Made by a program: the position numbers and the translations under genes. DNA of 28,654 bases, taken from a virus. Positions 7,896 to 13,089 of this stretch are shown here, piece after piece (the first letter of the stretch is position 1; each line of letters opens with the position of its first letter). The notes under the pieces were generated by a model. It was not told the origin of the DNA. It saw nothing but the letters and a program-made list of their open reading frames with translations, and ran no database searches. The stretch spans positions 1 through 28,654 of the IMG/VR virus record IMGVR_UViG_3300043466_001780; one strand, given 5' to 3'.

Positions 7896-7984
7896 AAAAA
7901 AGGGCTGAACAGAACGGTGCAAGCATTCTATTCAACCCTGAGTTTATCCGATGAAGGAATATCGTTTAGGCTCTTGCACAGCCT
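7896..7984 (-). ncRNA. Structured leader or small RNA: two hairpins with complementary loops, terminator-like end
   Basis: Read on the minus strand. Hairpin 1 (7984-7968) is AGGCU, loop GUGCAAG, AGCCU. After 29 nt, hairpin 2 (7938-7902) pairs GGGUUGAAUAGAA with UUCUGUUCAGCCC, 13 bp with two G-U pairs, and its 11-nt loop contains CUUGCAC. The loops GUGCAAG and CUUGCAC are exact complements over 7 nt, so a kissing interaction is possible. Six U follow hairpin 2. The two wobble positions are C-A mismatches on the plus strand, so the RNA belongs to the minus strand. A TATTTTTG -7 match at 8002-8009 would start it about 10 nt upstream. It could be an attenuator of the helicase operon or a free RNA of about 100 nt. 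It matches no class I know. Confidence 0.6.
7902..7938 (-). terminator. Terminator-like hairpin with U6
   Basis: A 13-bp stem (two G-U), 11-nt loop and immediate U6 on the minus strand. It lies between the candidate promoter and the first gene of the helicase operon, a position expected for attenuation and not for simple gene-end termination. Confidence 0.6.
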
Positions 7985-7996
7985 GTATTTTGTATC

Positions 7997-8048
7997 TAAC
8001 GCAAAAATAAATTAAAAGTTTTGTAACCTTTGTGAAAATTGTGCGTTA
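7997..8048. promoter_or_regulatory. Divergent promoter region bracketed by an inverted repeat
   Basis: TAACGCA (7997-8003) and TGCGTTA (8042-8048) are exact inverted copies 38 bp apart; three more bases outside the repeat core partly match. The left arm touches the minus-strand -7 element TATTTTTG (8002-8009). A weaker plus-strand element, TAACCTTTG (8024-8032, one base longer than consensus), sits between the arms about 40 nt before the 8073 start. A regulator binding both arms could control both operons. No clear -33 box is visible for either promoter. Confidence 0.45.
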
Positions 8049-8072
8049 AAACAGAAAAAAAACGAAAACACT

Positions 8073-8570
8073 ATGACACATTGGAAGCAACTCACAAACC
8101 CTGACTATTTCGGAAGTCACGATTTATTCGAATCGGACAATCAGTATCGGGAAGTAATCGTTACGCTCGTAACGGTTGAGAAGAAAGCCGTACCGGGTGC
8201 GGATGGAAAGAAGTCGGATTGCATCGTAGCAACTACGAAAGAAACGAAGCCGATTATCCTGAACAAGACGAACTGCAAAACGATAACGAGATTGCTCGGT
8301 ACACCTGCAATCGAAAAGTGGGCAGGTCAGCAGGTAAAAATTGGAGTTGATAAGGTCAAAGCGTTCGGGGATGTAACGGATGCTTTGAGGGTTCGGAATG
8401 AGAAGGTATCGCAAAAGCCAGCACAGGACTATTCAAAGCAGTTGGAGGCAATCCGGAACGCACCTGACTTGGCTACATTGCAGACGCTTTGGAAGGGTCT
8501 GGACAGCGAAGGTCAAACGGCTTGTTTGGCGGTAAAGGATGAAAGAAAATCACAATTAAACACTAAGTAA
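8073..8570 (+). CDS. Conserved phage protein paired with the exonuclease, function unknown
   Basis: 165 aa. The first 120 residues hold a conserved block found in many environmental and Bacteroidota phages: WKQLTNPDYFGSHDL at the start, KPIILNKTNCKTITRLLG, then IEKWAGQQVKIGVDKVKAFG and DALRVR. In those phages it usually stands beside a YqaJ-type exonuclease, as here (1 nt from the next gene). That context suggests a single-strand DNA-binding or annealing partner, but no RecT, Erf or Rad52 motif is visible, so the role is inferred. The C-terminus is a charged helical extension. First gene of the plus-strand early arm. Confidence 0.75.
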   Translation: MTHWKQLTNPDYFGSHDLFESDNQYREVIVTLVTVEKKAVPGADGKKSDCIVATTKETKPIILNKTNCKTITRLLGTPAIEKWAGQQVKIGVDKVKAFGDVTDALRVRNEKVSQKPAQDYSKQLEAIRNAPDLATLQTLWKGLDSEGQTACLAVKDERKSQLNTK

Positions 8571-8571
8571 T

Positions 8572-9192
8572 ATGATAGAGCACAAAGTTGAACAAGGCAC
8601 GCCCGATTGGCATAAGTTGCGTATCGGAAAAATTACCAGCAGTCGTGTCGCTGGCATCATGAAGTCGGACAACCTGAAAGTAGTCGACGAACTTATTTAT
8701 GAACGAGTATGCCCCGATATGGCAGTCTGGGATGAAGTCGATGGCTTCGTATCAGAGGCGATGCAATGGGGGACAGACCATGAGCAGGAAGCGTCTGATG
8801 CTTACACCAAGCAGACTGGTCACGAATTGGAGCAGGTCGGATTCTGCACACATGACCGCTTGGAATACCTTGCAATGAGCCCAGACAGATTAACTCCAGA
8901 CAGGACAGGTGGTATTGAAGTCAAATGCCCTTCGACTAAGACCCACATCCGTACGATTCGGATGGGTGGATTGCCGAACGACCACAAGTATCAAGTGTAT
9001 CAGTACTTTTTGGTAAATGAGAAGTTGCAATGGCTTGACTTTGTATCTTACGACCCCAGATTCACGCCCAGACCTTTGTACATCCATCGAATTGAGCGGA
9101 ACGATATAATCGACGAGTTGAATACATTGGAGGCTGAGGTGGTCAAATTTTGGGCTAAATTTGAGAAGTATTATAACCAAGTAACATTTTAA
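8572..9192 (+). CDS. YqaJ-like / lambda-exonuclease family recombination nuclease
   Basis: 206 aa, normal for the family. The ordered motifs of this PD-(D/E)XK exonuclease are visible: QGTPDWHKLRIGKITSSR at the N-terminus, WGTDHEQEA with E71, MSPDR with D105 and GIEVKCP with E116 and K118, followed by Y-rich helices (KYQVYQYFLV). It resects double-strand ends 5' to 3' to feed single-strand annealing. It is flanked by its conserved partner upstream and the SSB-like gene downstream, forming a recombination cassette. Confidence 0.93.
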   Translation: MIEHKVEQGTPDWHKLRIGKITSSRVAGIMKSDNLKVVDELIYERVCPDMAVWDEVDGFVSEAMQWGTDHEQEASDAYTKQTGHELEQVGFCTHDRLEYLAMSPDRLTPDRTGGIEVKCPSTKTHIRTIRMGGLPNDHKYQVYQYFLVNEKLQWLDFVSYDPRFTPRPLYIHRIERNDIIDELNTLEAEVVKFWAKFEKYYNQVTF

Positions 9193-9195
9193 ATC

Positions 9196-9531
9196 ATGCA
9201 AATAACAGGACAAGTTAAGAAAGTGCATCCAATCGAATCAATTGGGGCTAACGGATTCCAGAAAAGAAGAATCTGGATTGAAACAGAGCAGGACAGCAAG
9301 TATCCGCAGTTGGTTGAGGCTGTATGCGAAGGAAAGAAGGTAGGCGTTGCAGATAGCATAAATGAGGGTGATGTTGTCGAAATCGAAGCGAACCTGAACG
9401 GCAGAGAATACAACGATAAGGTATTCAACACTATTTCAATCTGGAGAGTAACGGTTAAAGTTAAGGCTAATGTAAGCCAGCCAGTACCAGTTCAACCTGC
9501 ACAGGATGAACCTGATGACCTCCCATTTTAA
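9196..9531 (+). CDS. DUF3127-like single-strand DNA-binding protein
   Basis: 111 aa. Starts MQITGQVKKVHPIESIG and continues with alternating strands that fit an OB fold (KRRIWIETEQ, VVEIEANLNGREY, NTISIWRVTV). A flexible linker then ends in the acidic tail DEPDDLPF, closely resembling the C-terminal DDIPF peptide by which SSB proteins recruit partners. DUF3127 is a family of Bacteroidota and their phages. The gene is 3 nt after the exonuclease gene, which supports an SSB role in replication and recombination. Confidence 0.87.
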   Translation: MQITGQVKKVHPIESIGANGFQKRRIWIETEQDSKYPQLVEAVCEGKKVGVADSINEGDVVEIEANLNGREYNDKVFNTISIWRVTVKVKANVSQPVPVQPAQDEPDDLPF

Positions 9532-9550
9532 CCTACTCTTTGAACTCGCC

Positions 9551-9793
9551 ATGGAATCAAACGCTGTTATCGCAAATCTGAACCTAACCTATCAGCGTCA
9601 TCCCGAATCGAATCGCACATCGGTAAGCCTTAACGGGCTTCCGGTGGCGATTATCGAGCGTGAGCCGGGCGAAGTGTTCAAGGTGCAAATGATGTCAATC
9701 AGCACGAACAATACGCATGTAGTCGGGTCGGTTGCGGTGTATGAGTTTTTGAATCAGGAGTGTTCGAGTTGGATTTTTTCGTGCTGGAAGTAA
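9551..9793 (+). CDS. Small hypothetical protein
   Basis: 80 aa from the ATG at 9551 (MESNAVIANLNLTYQ). An in-frame ATG at 9506 would overlap the SSB gene by 26 nt, and the later start is preferred. The pattern is beta-rich (SVSLNGLPVAIIEREPG) and the C-terminus is CSSWIFSCWK. No family recognised. It ends the first plus-strand operon; the repeated promoter cassette begins directly after it. Confidence 0.6.
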   Translation: MESNAVIANLNLTYQRHPESNRTSVSLNGLPVAIIEREPGEVFKVQMMSISTNNTHVVGSVAVYEFLNQECSSWIFSCWK

Positions 9794-9810
9794 AAATAAT
9801 TGGTTTGATT

Positions 9811-9910
9811 TTCAGCGAGTTATAAAAATAATGCAAAAAAAGTATTGACTTTGTTGAAACTCTATGTAACTTGCCCTCGTTATCAGTTTAACATAAACAA
9901 AAACGACATG
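9811..9910 (+). promoter_or_regulatory. Promoter cassette A
   Basis: TTG (9845-9847), a 19-nt spacer and TAACTTG (9867-9873) resemble the Bacteroidota promoter, with a weaker -7 than cassette B. The element is flanked by CGAGTTA (9816-9822) and CTCGTTA (9876-9882), and ends with ACATAAACAAAAACGACATG (9891-9910), identical to the end of cassette B at 10901-10920. Confidence 0.6.
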
Positions 9911-10021
9911 GCACAGATTAAAAAAACATTCGTAAGCAATTCTGGAATAGTCATTAACACATCGAGTAAGTCAATGATTAAAAGATTGTCAACTTCAAAA
10001 TTCTGGCAAGAGCAGAAATAA
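9908..10021 (+). CDS. 37-aa basic micro-protein
   Basis: MAQIKKTFVSNSGIVINTSS, then a basic stretch ending SKFWQEQK. No hydrophobic segment. The ATG sits at the end of promoter cassette A in exactly the place where the 10918 gene starts after cassette B, which argues that it is translated. Nothing is known of its role; a small early regulator is possible. Confidence 0.55.
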   Translation: MAQIKKTFVSNSGIVINTSSKSMIKRLSTSKFWQEQK

Positions 10022-10035
10022 CTAATCAATCTCAT

Positions 10036-10056
10036 CGGGGTCGCATCGTACACGCA
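10036..10056 (+). repeat. 21-bp intergenic direct repeat, copy 1
   Basis: CGGGGTCGCATCGTACACGC plus one A, identical to 10332-10352. Both copies follow a gene end and precede an A-rich leader with the AACGAC motif and a start ATGACAACTCAA. G/C-rich compared with its surroundings. Confidence 0.85.
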
Positions 10057-10094
10057 CAAAAATAAATTCAAACCATTCAAAAACGACACACACA

Positions 10095-10316
10095 ATGACA
10101 ACTCAAAACATTACAATCGAAACAGTAAATTATTTAGGTCATTCAAATGACAGAAATTTTAATGCTAAAGTGCTTTACAGAAAAAACGGGAAACTTCATT
10201 TAGCCCATATTGATATTGACTTCTTTAACAAAAGAGTTTATATTCCTAAACAACCTAAAGAATGTAAAGTATTAAAAGGATTTCAACAAGCGATAAATCA
10301 AAATCAAGGATTTTAA
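10095..10316 (+). CDS. Small hypothetical protein
   Basis: 73 aa, probably beta-rich (ITIETVNYLGHSNDRNFNAK, KLHLAHIDIDFFNKRVYIP) with a short basic helix at the end. The first five codons, MTTQ and the following base pattern, match those of the 10384 gene, as does the leader, so the gene start itself is part of a repeated module. No family recognised. Confidence 0.68.
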   Translation: MTTQNITIETVNYLGHSNDRNFNAKVLYRKNGKLHLAHIDIDFFNKRVYIPKQPKECKVLKGFQQAINQNQGF

Positions 10317-10331
10317 TATTCACACATCCAC

Positions 10332-10352
10332 CGGGGTCGCATCGTACACGCA
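10332..10352 (+). repeat. 21-bp intergenic direct repeat, copy 2
   Basis: Identical over 21 bases to 10036-10056. It is followed here by the second repeat module (10355-10386), which is itself copied at 11148-11180. Confidence 0.85.
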
Positions 10353-10354
10353 AA

Positions 10355-10386
10355 ATCAATCAAACACTTTAAAAAACGACAAAATG
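10355..10386 (+). repeat. Leader repeat before the 10384 gene (copied at 11148-11180)
   Basis: ATCAATCAAACACTTT, an A run, CGACAAA and the ATG match 11148-11180; the second copy has one extra A. The repeated unit ends at the start codon, so it is a shared translation leader. Confidence 0.8.
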
Positions 10387-10830
10387 ACAACTCAATTTGA
10401 AATCAGCAAAAAAAACACGGTAAAAGTTACCGTATGGGCTAACCCAACAACACAGGAGATTTACCCAGCCAATCGTAACTCATTCGGATGGAATGCAGAG
10501 CGTGTTATCGGGGATGAATTTTACAAAAAATATGGCTTTGGTTTAAAGCATTCACAGGGCAAATCAGATTTTAGAAAATTCTACTATTCAGCAAACGAAA
10601 TGCGTAAGGCAGGGTTTCAATTAGTTCAGCGTGGTCAGCGTCCACTCTGGGGTGGTCAGGAAGTTACCGAAACGCCCGAAATTAAGCCAGTGGTTGAATT
10701 ATCTCAAACTTTACAGGCTTGGGTTAAGTCAGGAGCAAAACATCCTGCACCTGTTAGCGTATTGGCTGAAAAACAAGAATCAGGCTTAACTTGGAATCAA
10801 ATCGTAAATTCTATAATTTTTTCAGCCTGA
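10384..10830 (+). CDS. Hypothetical protein
   Basis: 148 aa. The N-terminal half (FEISKKNTVKVTVWANPTTQ, then FGWNAERVIGDEFYKKYGFG) looks globular with aromatic residues; the sequence PLWGGQEV precedes a proline-rich linker. The last 45 residues form a helix (ELSQTLQAWVKSGAKHP). No membrane or metal site is visible. It is transcribed from the cassette A region and its stop is followed at once by cassette B. Function unknown. Confidence 0.7.
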   Translation: MTTQFEISKKNTVKVTVWANPTTQEIYPANRNSFGWNAERVIGDEFYKKYGFGLKHSQGKSDFRKFYYSANEMRKAGFQLVQRGQRPLWGGQEVTETPEIKPVVELSQTLQAWVKSGAKHPAPVSVLAEKQESGLTWNQIVNSIIFSA

Positions 10831-10835
10831 TTTTC

Positions 10836-10920
10836 AACGAGTTAAAAAAATAGTTTTGTTAATGTTGAAACTAAATATACCTTTGTACTCGTTAAACATA
10901 ACATAAACAAAAACGACATG
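10836..10920 (+). promoter_or_regulatory. Promoter cassette B, consensus Bacteroidota promoter
   Basis: TTTG (10855-10858), exactly 19 nt, then TACCTTTG (10878-10885), a full match to the -33/-7 consensus. AACGAGT (10836-10842) and ACTCGTT (10887-10893) are exact inverted copies on either side and may be an operator. The leader ends in the same 20 bases as cassette A. This is the best plus-strand promoter in the window. Confidence 0.78.
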
Positions 10921-11139
10921 AACACAGCGACACAAACACAAGACCTAAACCAGTTGCAGAAATCAATTCACTTCGGAATTGGATGGGAAAAAGTTAGATG
11001 CAACTTTACCCAAATTAGACCAAACGCATTTGTATCAAAATACGAAAACTCAATCACTGGAGATGAGATATTTTTCCTTATCGAAAAGGGCACTTGGAAA
11101 GTATTAGCATCAGGCGATTGCATATCAGATTTACTTTAA
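10918..11139 (+). CDS. Small hypothetical protein
   Basis: 73 aa: an N-terminal TATQTQDLNQLQKSIHFGIG, then a beta-rich body (KYENSITGDEIFFLIEKGTW) ending ASGDCISDLL. It is the first gene after promoter cassette B and should therefore be strongly transcribed. No family recognised. Confidence 0.66.
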   Translation: MNTATQTQDLNQLQKSIHFGIGWEKVRCNFTQIRPNAFVSKYENSITGDEIFFLIEKGTWKVLASGDCISDLL

Positions 11140-11147
11140 TCAGTTTC

Positions 11148-11180
11148 ATCAATCAAACACTTTAAAAAAACGACAAAATG
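11148..11180 (+). repeat. Leader repeat before the 11178 gene
   Basis: Second copy of the module at 10355-10386, differing by one inserted A, and again ending in CGACAAA plus the start codon. Confidence 0.8.
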
Positions 11181-11360
11181 AACACAATCCAATTAATCCA
11201 CTACATTGCTACCCATCCTGAATTTACCTGTATTGTAATAGGTGATAGTGACGATTTTACTCCGATGCAGGCTGTTGAATTTCTTTCTTCATCTTATTGT
11301 GCTGAACCAATATTCAGAATAAATGATACGCTCGAAAAATCAACCCTTTTAGTTTACTAA
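11178..11360 (+). CDS. Small hypothetical protein
   Basis: 60 aa: MNTIQLIHYIATHPEFT, then VIGDSDDFTPMQAVEFLSSS. The acidic centre and short length suggest a soluble regulatory protein, but no family is recognised. Its leader is a copied module, so its expression is probably coordinated with that of the 10384 gene. The following 26-aa gene starts 3 nt after its stop. Confidence 0.62.
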   Translation: MNTIQLIHYIATHPEFTCIVIGDSDDFTPMQAVEFLSSSYCAEPIFRINDTLEKSTLLVY

Positions 11361-11363
11361 CCC

Positions 11364-11444
11364 ATGAAAAAGCACATCGACACCATCATTCCCTATCTAA
11401 TTGCAGTATTTTTAATCGTTCGACTTTATACAATTTTCGCATGA
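11364..11444 (+). CDS. 26-aa single-span membrane micro-protein
   Basis: MKKHIDTIIPYLIAVFLIVR followed by LYTIFA: a basic N-terminus and one hydrophobic helix from about residue 8 to 25. It is linked to the next gene by an ATGA overlap. Too short for ordinary gene finding, but the overlaps on both sides of this micro-gene series support translation. It may act on the inner membrane, for example in lysis timing or superinfection control; this is inference only. Confidence 0.5.
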   Translation: MKKHIDTIIPYLIAVFLIVRLYTIFA

Positions 11445-11623
11445 ACACTACAACATTCACACCCGGCTGGTACTTGCCGAAAAAAAGCAAAACCGTAAAC
11501 GAGATAATTCTTGTTAGCACAAACCCAACCGTTCCAACCTCACCTCATGCCGTTTGGTGCGATGAGCAGTGGTTGGAGATATTCCAAAAATCAGGCGTAA
11601 CGATTAAAACCGATTCGAAATGA
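11441..11623 (+). CDS. Small hypothetical protein
   Basis: 60 aa: TTFTPGWYLPKKSKTVNEI, then a beta pattern and AVWCDEQWLEIFQKSG. The start overlaps the stop of the micro-membrane gene upstream and its own stop overlaps the start of the next one, both as ATGA. No recognised family. The WYLP and DEQWLEIF aromatic patches suggest a small folded domain. Confidence 0.62.
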   Translation: MNTTTFTPGWYLPKKSKTVNEIILVSTNPTVPTSPHAVWCDEQWLEIFQKSGVTIKTDSK

Positions 11624-11721
11624 AACCAAAAGCAACTTTTACCGATTACCTTGTGGCTGGGTTATTAGCCATGTTTGCCTTTATCGTATTGATTCAACTT
11701 TTACGATTTATTTTTGAATGA
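11620..11721 (+). CDS. 33-aa single-span membrane micro-protein
   Basis: MKPKATFTDYLVAGLLAMFA continues FIVLIQLLRFIFE, one hydrophobic helix at about residues 9-30. ATGA overlaps join it to the genes on both sides. It is the second membrane micro-protein within 300 nt, alternating with soluble small genes. Function unknown. Confidence 0.5.
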   Translation: MKPKATFTDYLVAGLLAMFAFIVLIQLLRFIFE

Positions 11722-11918
11722 TGCTCAAACCACTAAAGATAATCGACATCATTCGGGAATTACCGCCCGAATCGAACGCAAACGAGGCTGTATTAGCCGT
11801 TTGGGAGCGTCAAGGTGTGAATCTATCACCCGAGCAAAAACAAGCCATTAGCGAGGCTGTTAAGGTAGGAACAATTAACTCTTTATATTCTCGAGTATGG
11901 AAAGCCAAAAAAAAGTAA
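11718..11918 (+). CDS. Small hypothetical protein
   Basis: 66 aa: IIDIIRELPPESNANEAVLA, then NLSPEQKQAISEAVKVG and a lysine-rich end (WKAKKK). Probably all-helical and possibly nucleic acid-binding by its basic C-terminus. It overlaps the next gene by 22 nt. No family recognised. Confidence 0.6.
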   Translation: MMLKPLKIIDIIRELPPESNANEAVLAVWERQGVNLSPEQKQAISEAVKVGTINSLYSRVWKAKKK

Positions 11919-12094
11919 GATGCGAAGATTGCGATGGGTGCTGTTGCGATTTCGATGGATGCTGTGAAGAAAAAGGCAGATGTCCGCATCACGACGAACC
12001 AGAAGAAACGATGGATATCGAAACCATGGCGTGGTGGGATGCGAATAGCCGAGGCGATGAGGAACGGAAAAGTAAAATGAAGGATGGAATATGA
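11897..12094 (+). CDS. Cysteine-rich small protein
   Basis: 65 aa. Residues 9-32 carry eight cysteines and two histidines: CEDCDGCCCDFDGCC, then C29-P-H-H. This density suggests a metal cluster or several zinc ions. The second half is acidic then basic and ends KMKDGI. It overlaps the gene before by 22 nt and the one after by ATGA. Interactions with host transcription or a metal-dependent switch are possible roles, but no family is recognised. Confidence 0.6.
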   Translation: MESQKKVRCEDCDGCCCDFDGCCEEKGRCPHHDEPEETMDIETMAWWDANSRGDEERKSKMKDGI

Positions 12095-12258
12095 AAATGG
12101 ACACGCACATATTAAAGTCAAGTTTTGTTTGCCACAATAGTGAAAGATTTTTATTCATTATTGGATTCAAACATTACAATTTTGGCATTCAGATACACAA
12201 ATGGGGCATTCGATTAATGCTTATTTGGTGGCACATTTGCATACATTTAAACGATTAA
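12091..12258 (+). CDS. 55-aa His/aromatic-rich small protein
   Basis: Starts MKMDTHILKSSF and continues with FLFIIGFKHYNFGIQIHKWG, ending ICIHLND. Six histidines and three tryptophans, moderately hydrophobic but without a clean membrane helix. The ATGA overlap with the cysteine-rich gene is the main support for translation. No family recognised. Confidence 0.45.
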   Translation: MKMDTHILKSSFVCHNSERFLFIIGFKHYNFGIQIHKWGIRLMLIWWHICIHLND

Positions 12259-12262
12259 AACT

Positions 12263-12625
12263 ATGATACAAAAAAGCGAATTAACACAAGTACCCGTTGA
12301 GCAAAGAGTTCCGGGGAGGATTTATGGGGTGGCGGATGGATTGAATGGTGAATTGCACAGAATGGCTTTTCACAAAAAGGGGCACTACGATACTGCTGAT
12401 GCCAGTTGGACTTACTGGTTCGCCCTACCCGAATCAATGCTACCAGTGCGGGAATTGCCAGACCAGATTAAATTAGACTTGAATGAGTGGAGTTATTCTT
12501 ATTCGAATAGCGTTATTTTATTGCATCGAAAAAAAATACGCCCTGAATTAACCATCCCATCCGGAACAAAATCGGAGCAGATTGCGGAACTTGAGAAAAT
12601 TCTGGCTGAATTGAAACAATCATGA
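12263..12625 (+). CDS. Hypothetical protein
   Basis: 120 aa. The N-terminal part (VEQRVPGRIYGVADGLNGEL, then ASWTYWFALPESMLP) looks like a small beta domain. The last 30 residues, TIPSGTKSEQIAELEKILAE, form a helix. It overlaps the HTH gene downstream by 4 nt. A short leader with AAACGATTAAAACT precedes the ATG. Function unknown. Confidence 0.68.
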   Translation: MIQKSELTQVPVEQRVPGRIYGVADGLNGELHRMAFHKKGHYDTADASWTYWFALPESMLPVRELPDQIKLDLNEWSYSYSNSVILLHRKKIRPELTIPSGTKSEQIAELEKILAELKQS

Positions 12626-12816
12626 CCTACCCAGACCTAATTCACAAAATCCGAGCAACACGATTACTACTCGGGTTGAATCAATCGCAAATGGCTGAGA
12701 AACTCAACATGACCGAACAGCAATATTCACGAATGGAACGCCAAGTAAATACTTTGAGCGTTCCGAGGCTGATGGAAATAGTTAAGATTTTGGAGATAAC
12801 GATAACATTGAAATGA
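12622..12816 (+). CDS. Cro/C1-type helix-turn-helix regulator
   Basis: 64 aa, essentially one HTH domain. IHKIRATRLLLGLNQSQMAE contains helices 1-2 and the first HTH helix, and KLNMTEQQYSRMERQ the recognition helix. The alternating hydrophobic SVPRLMEIVKILEI closes the domain. It is the only clear phage repressor-like protein in the window and could control the divergent promoters or the inverted-repeat cassettes. ATGA overlaps join it to both neighbours. There is no sign of lysogeny genes beside it. Confidence 0.86.
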   Translation: MTYPDLIHKIRATRLLLGLNQSQMAEKLNMTEQQYSRMERQVNTLSVPRLMEIVKILEITITLK

Positions 12817-13085
12817 ACCAGAACCAATTAAAATACCGACTGCGTGATAAGCAGAACCGATTGACTGACACTTGGATGCCAGTTACAAAAGAATTAATCC
12901 TGAGCGGTATTCAATATCGTGAAATAGTCGCAATCAGACGAGCAATTGCGTGGAATCTGAGGCGAAAAGGATTGACCTGTGAAGAGATTGGTGCAATTTA
13001 CAACCAACACCCCAGCACTATTTGTCATGGCTTAGACAAGGTCGATTTAAGTTTGGTGGAAGCGGTTAAGGTGTTTGAGATTTAA
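12813..13085 (+). CDS. DnaA domain IV-like DNA-binding protein (first copy)
   Basis: 90 aa. The C-terminal half reads REIVAIRRAIAWNLRRKG, then LTCEEIGAIYNQHPSTICHG, which follows the pattern of DnaA domain IV (the DnaA-box binding HTH): conserved arginine-rich helix, EIG turn and an H-x-T recognition helix in place of DHTTV. There is no ATPase domain. Such free-standing domains in phages probably bind DNA at an origin or promoter. A related protein is encoded at 13922, on the far side of the methyltransferase gene. Confidence 0.78.
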   Translation: MNQNQLKYRLRDKQNRLTDTWMPVTKELILSGIQYREIVAIRRAIAWNLRRKGLTCEEIGAIYNQHPSTICHGLDKVDLSLVEAVKVFEI

Positions 13086-13089
13086 AAAT

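Noticed and set aside
9891-11180. CRISPR array or transposon ends for the repeated leaders
   Set aside because: Copies are few, unevenly spaced, end at start codons and have no spacers, transposase or target duplications.
12622-12816. Lysogeny repressor and temperate lifestyle
   Set aside because: Only a single HTH domain is present; no integrase, excisionase or attachment site is visible in the window, so lifestyle cannot be called.
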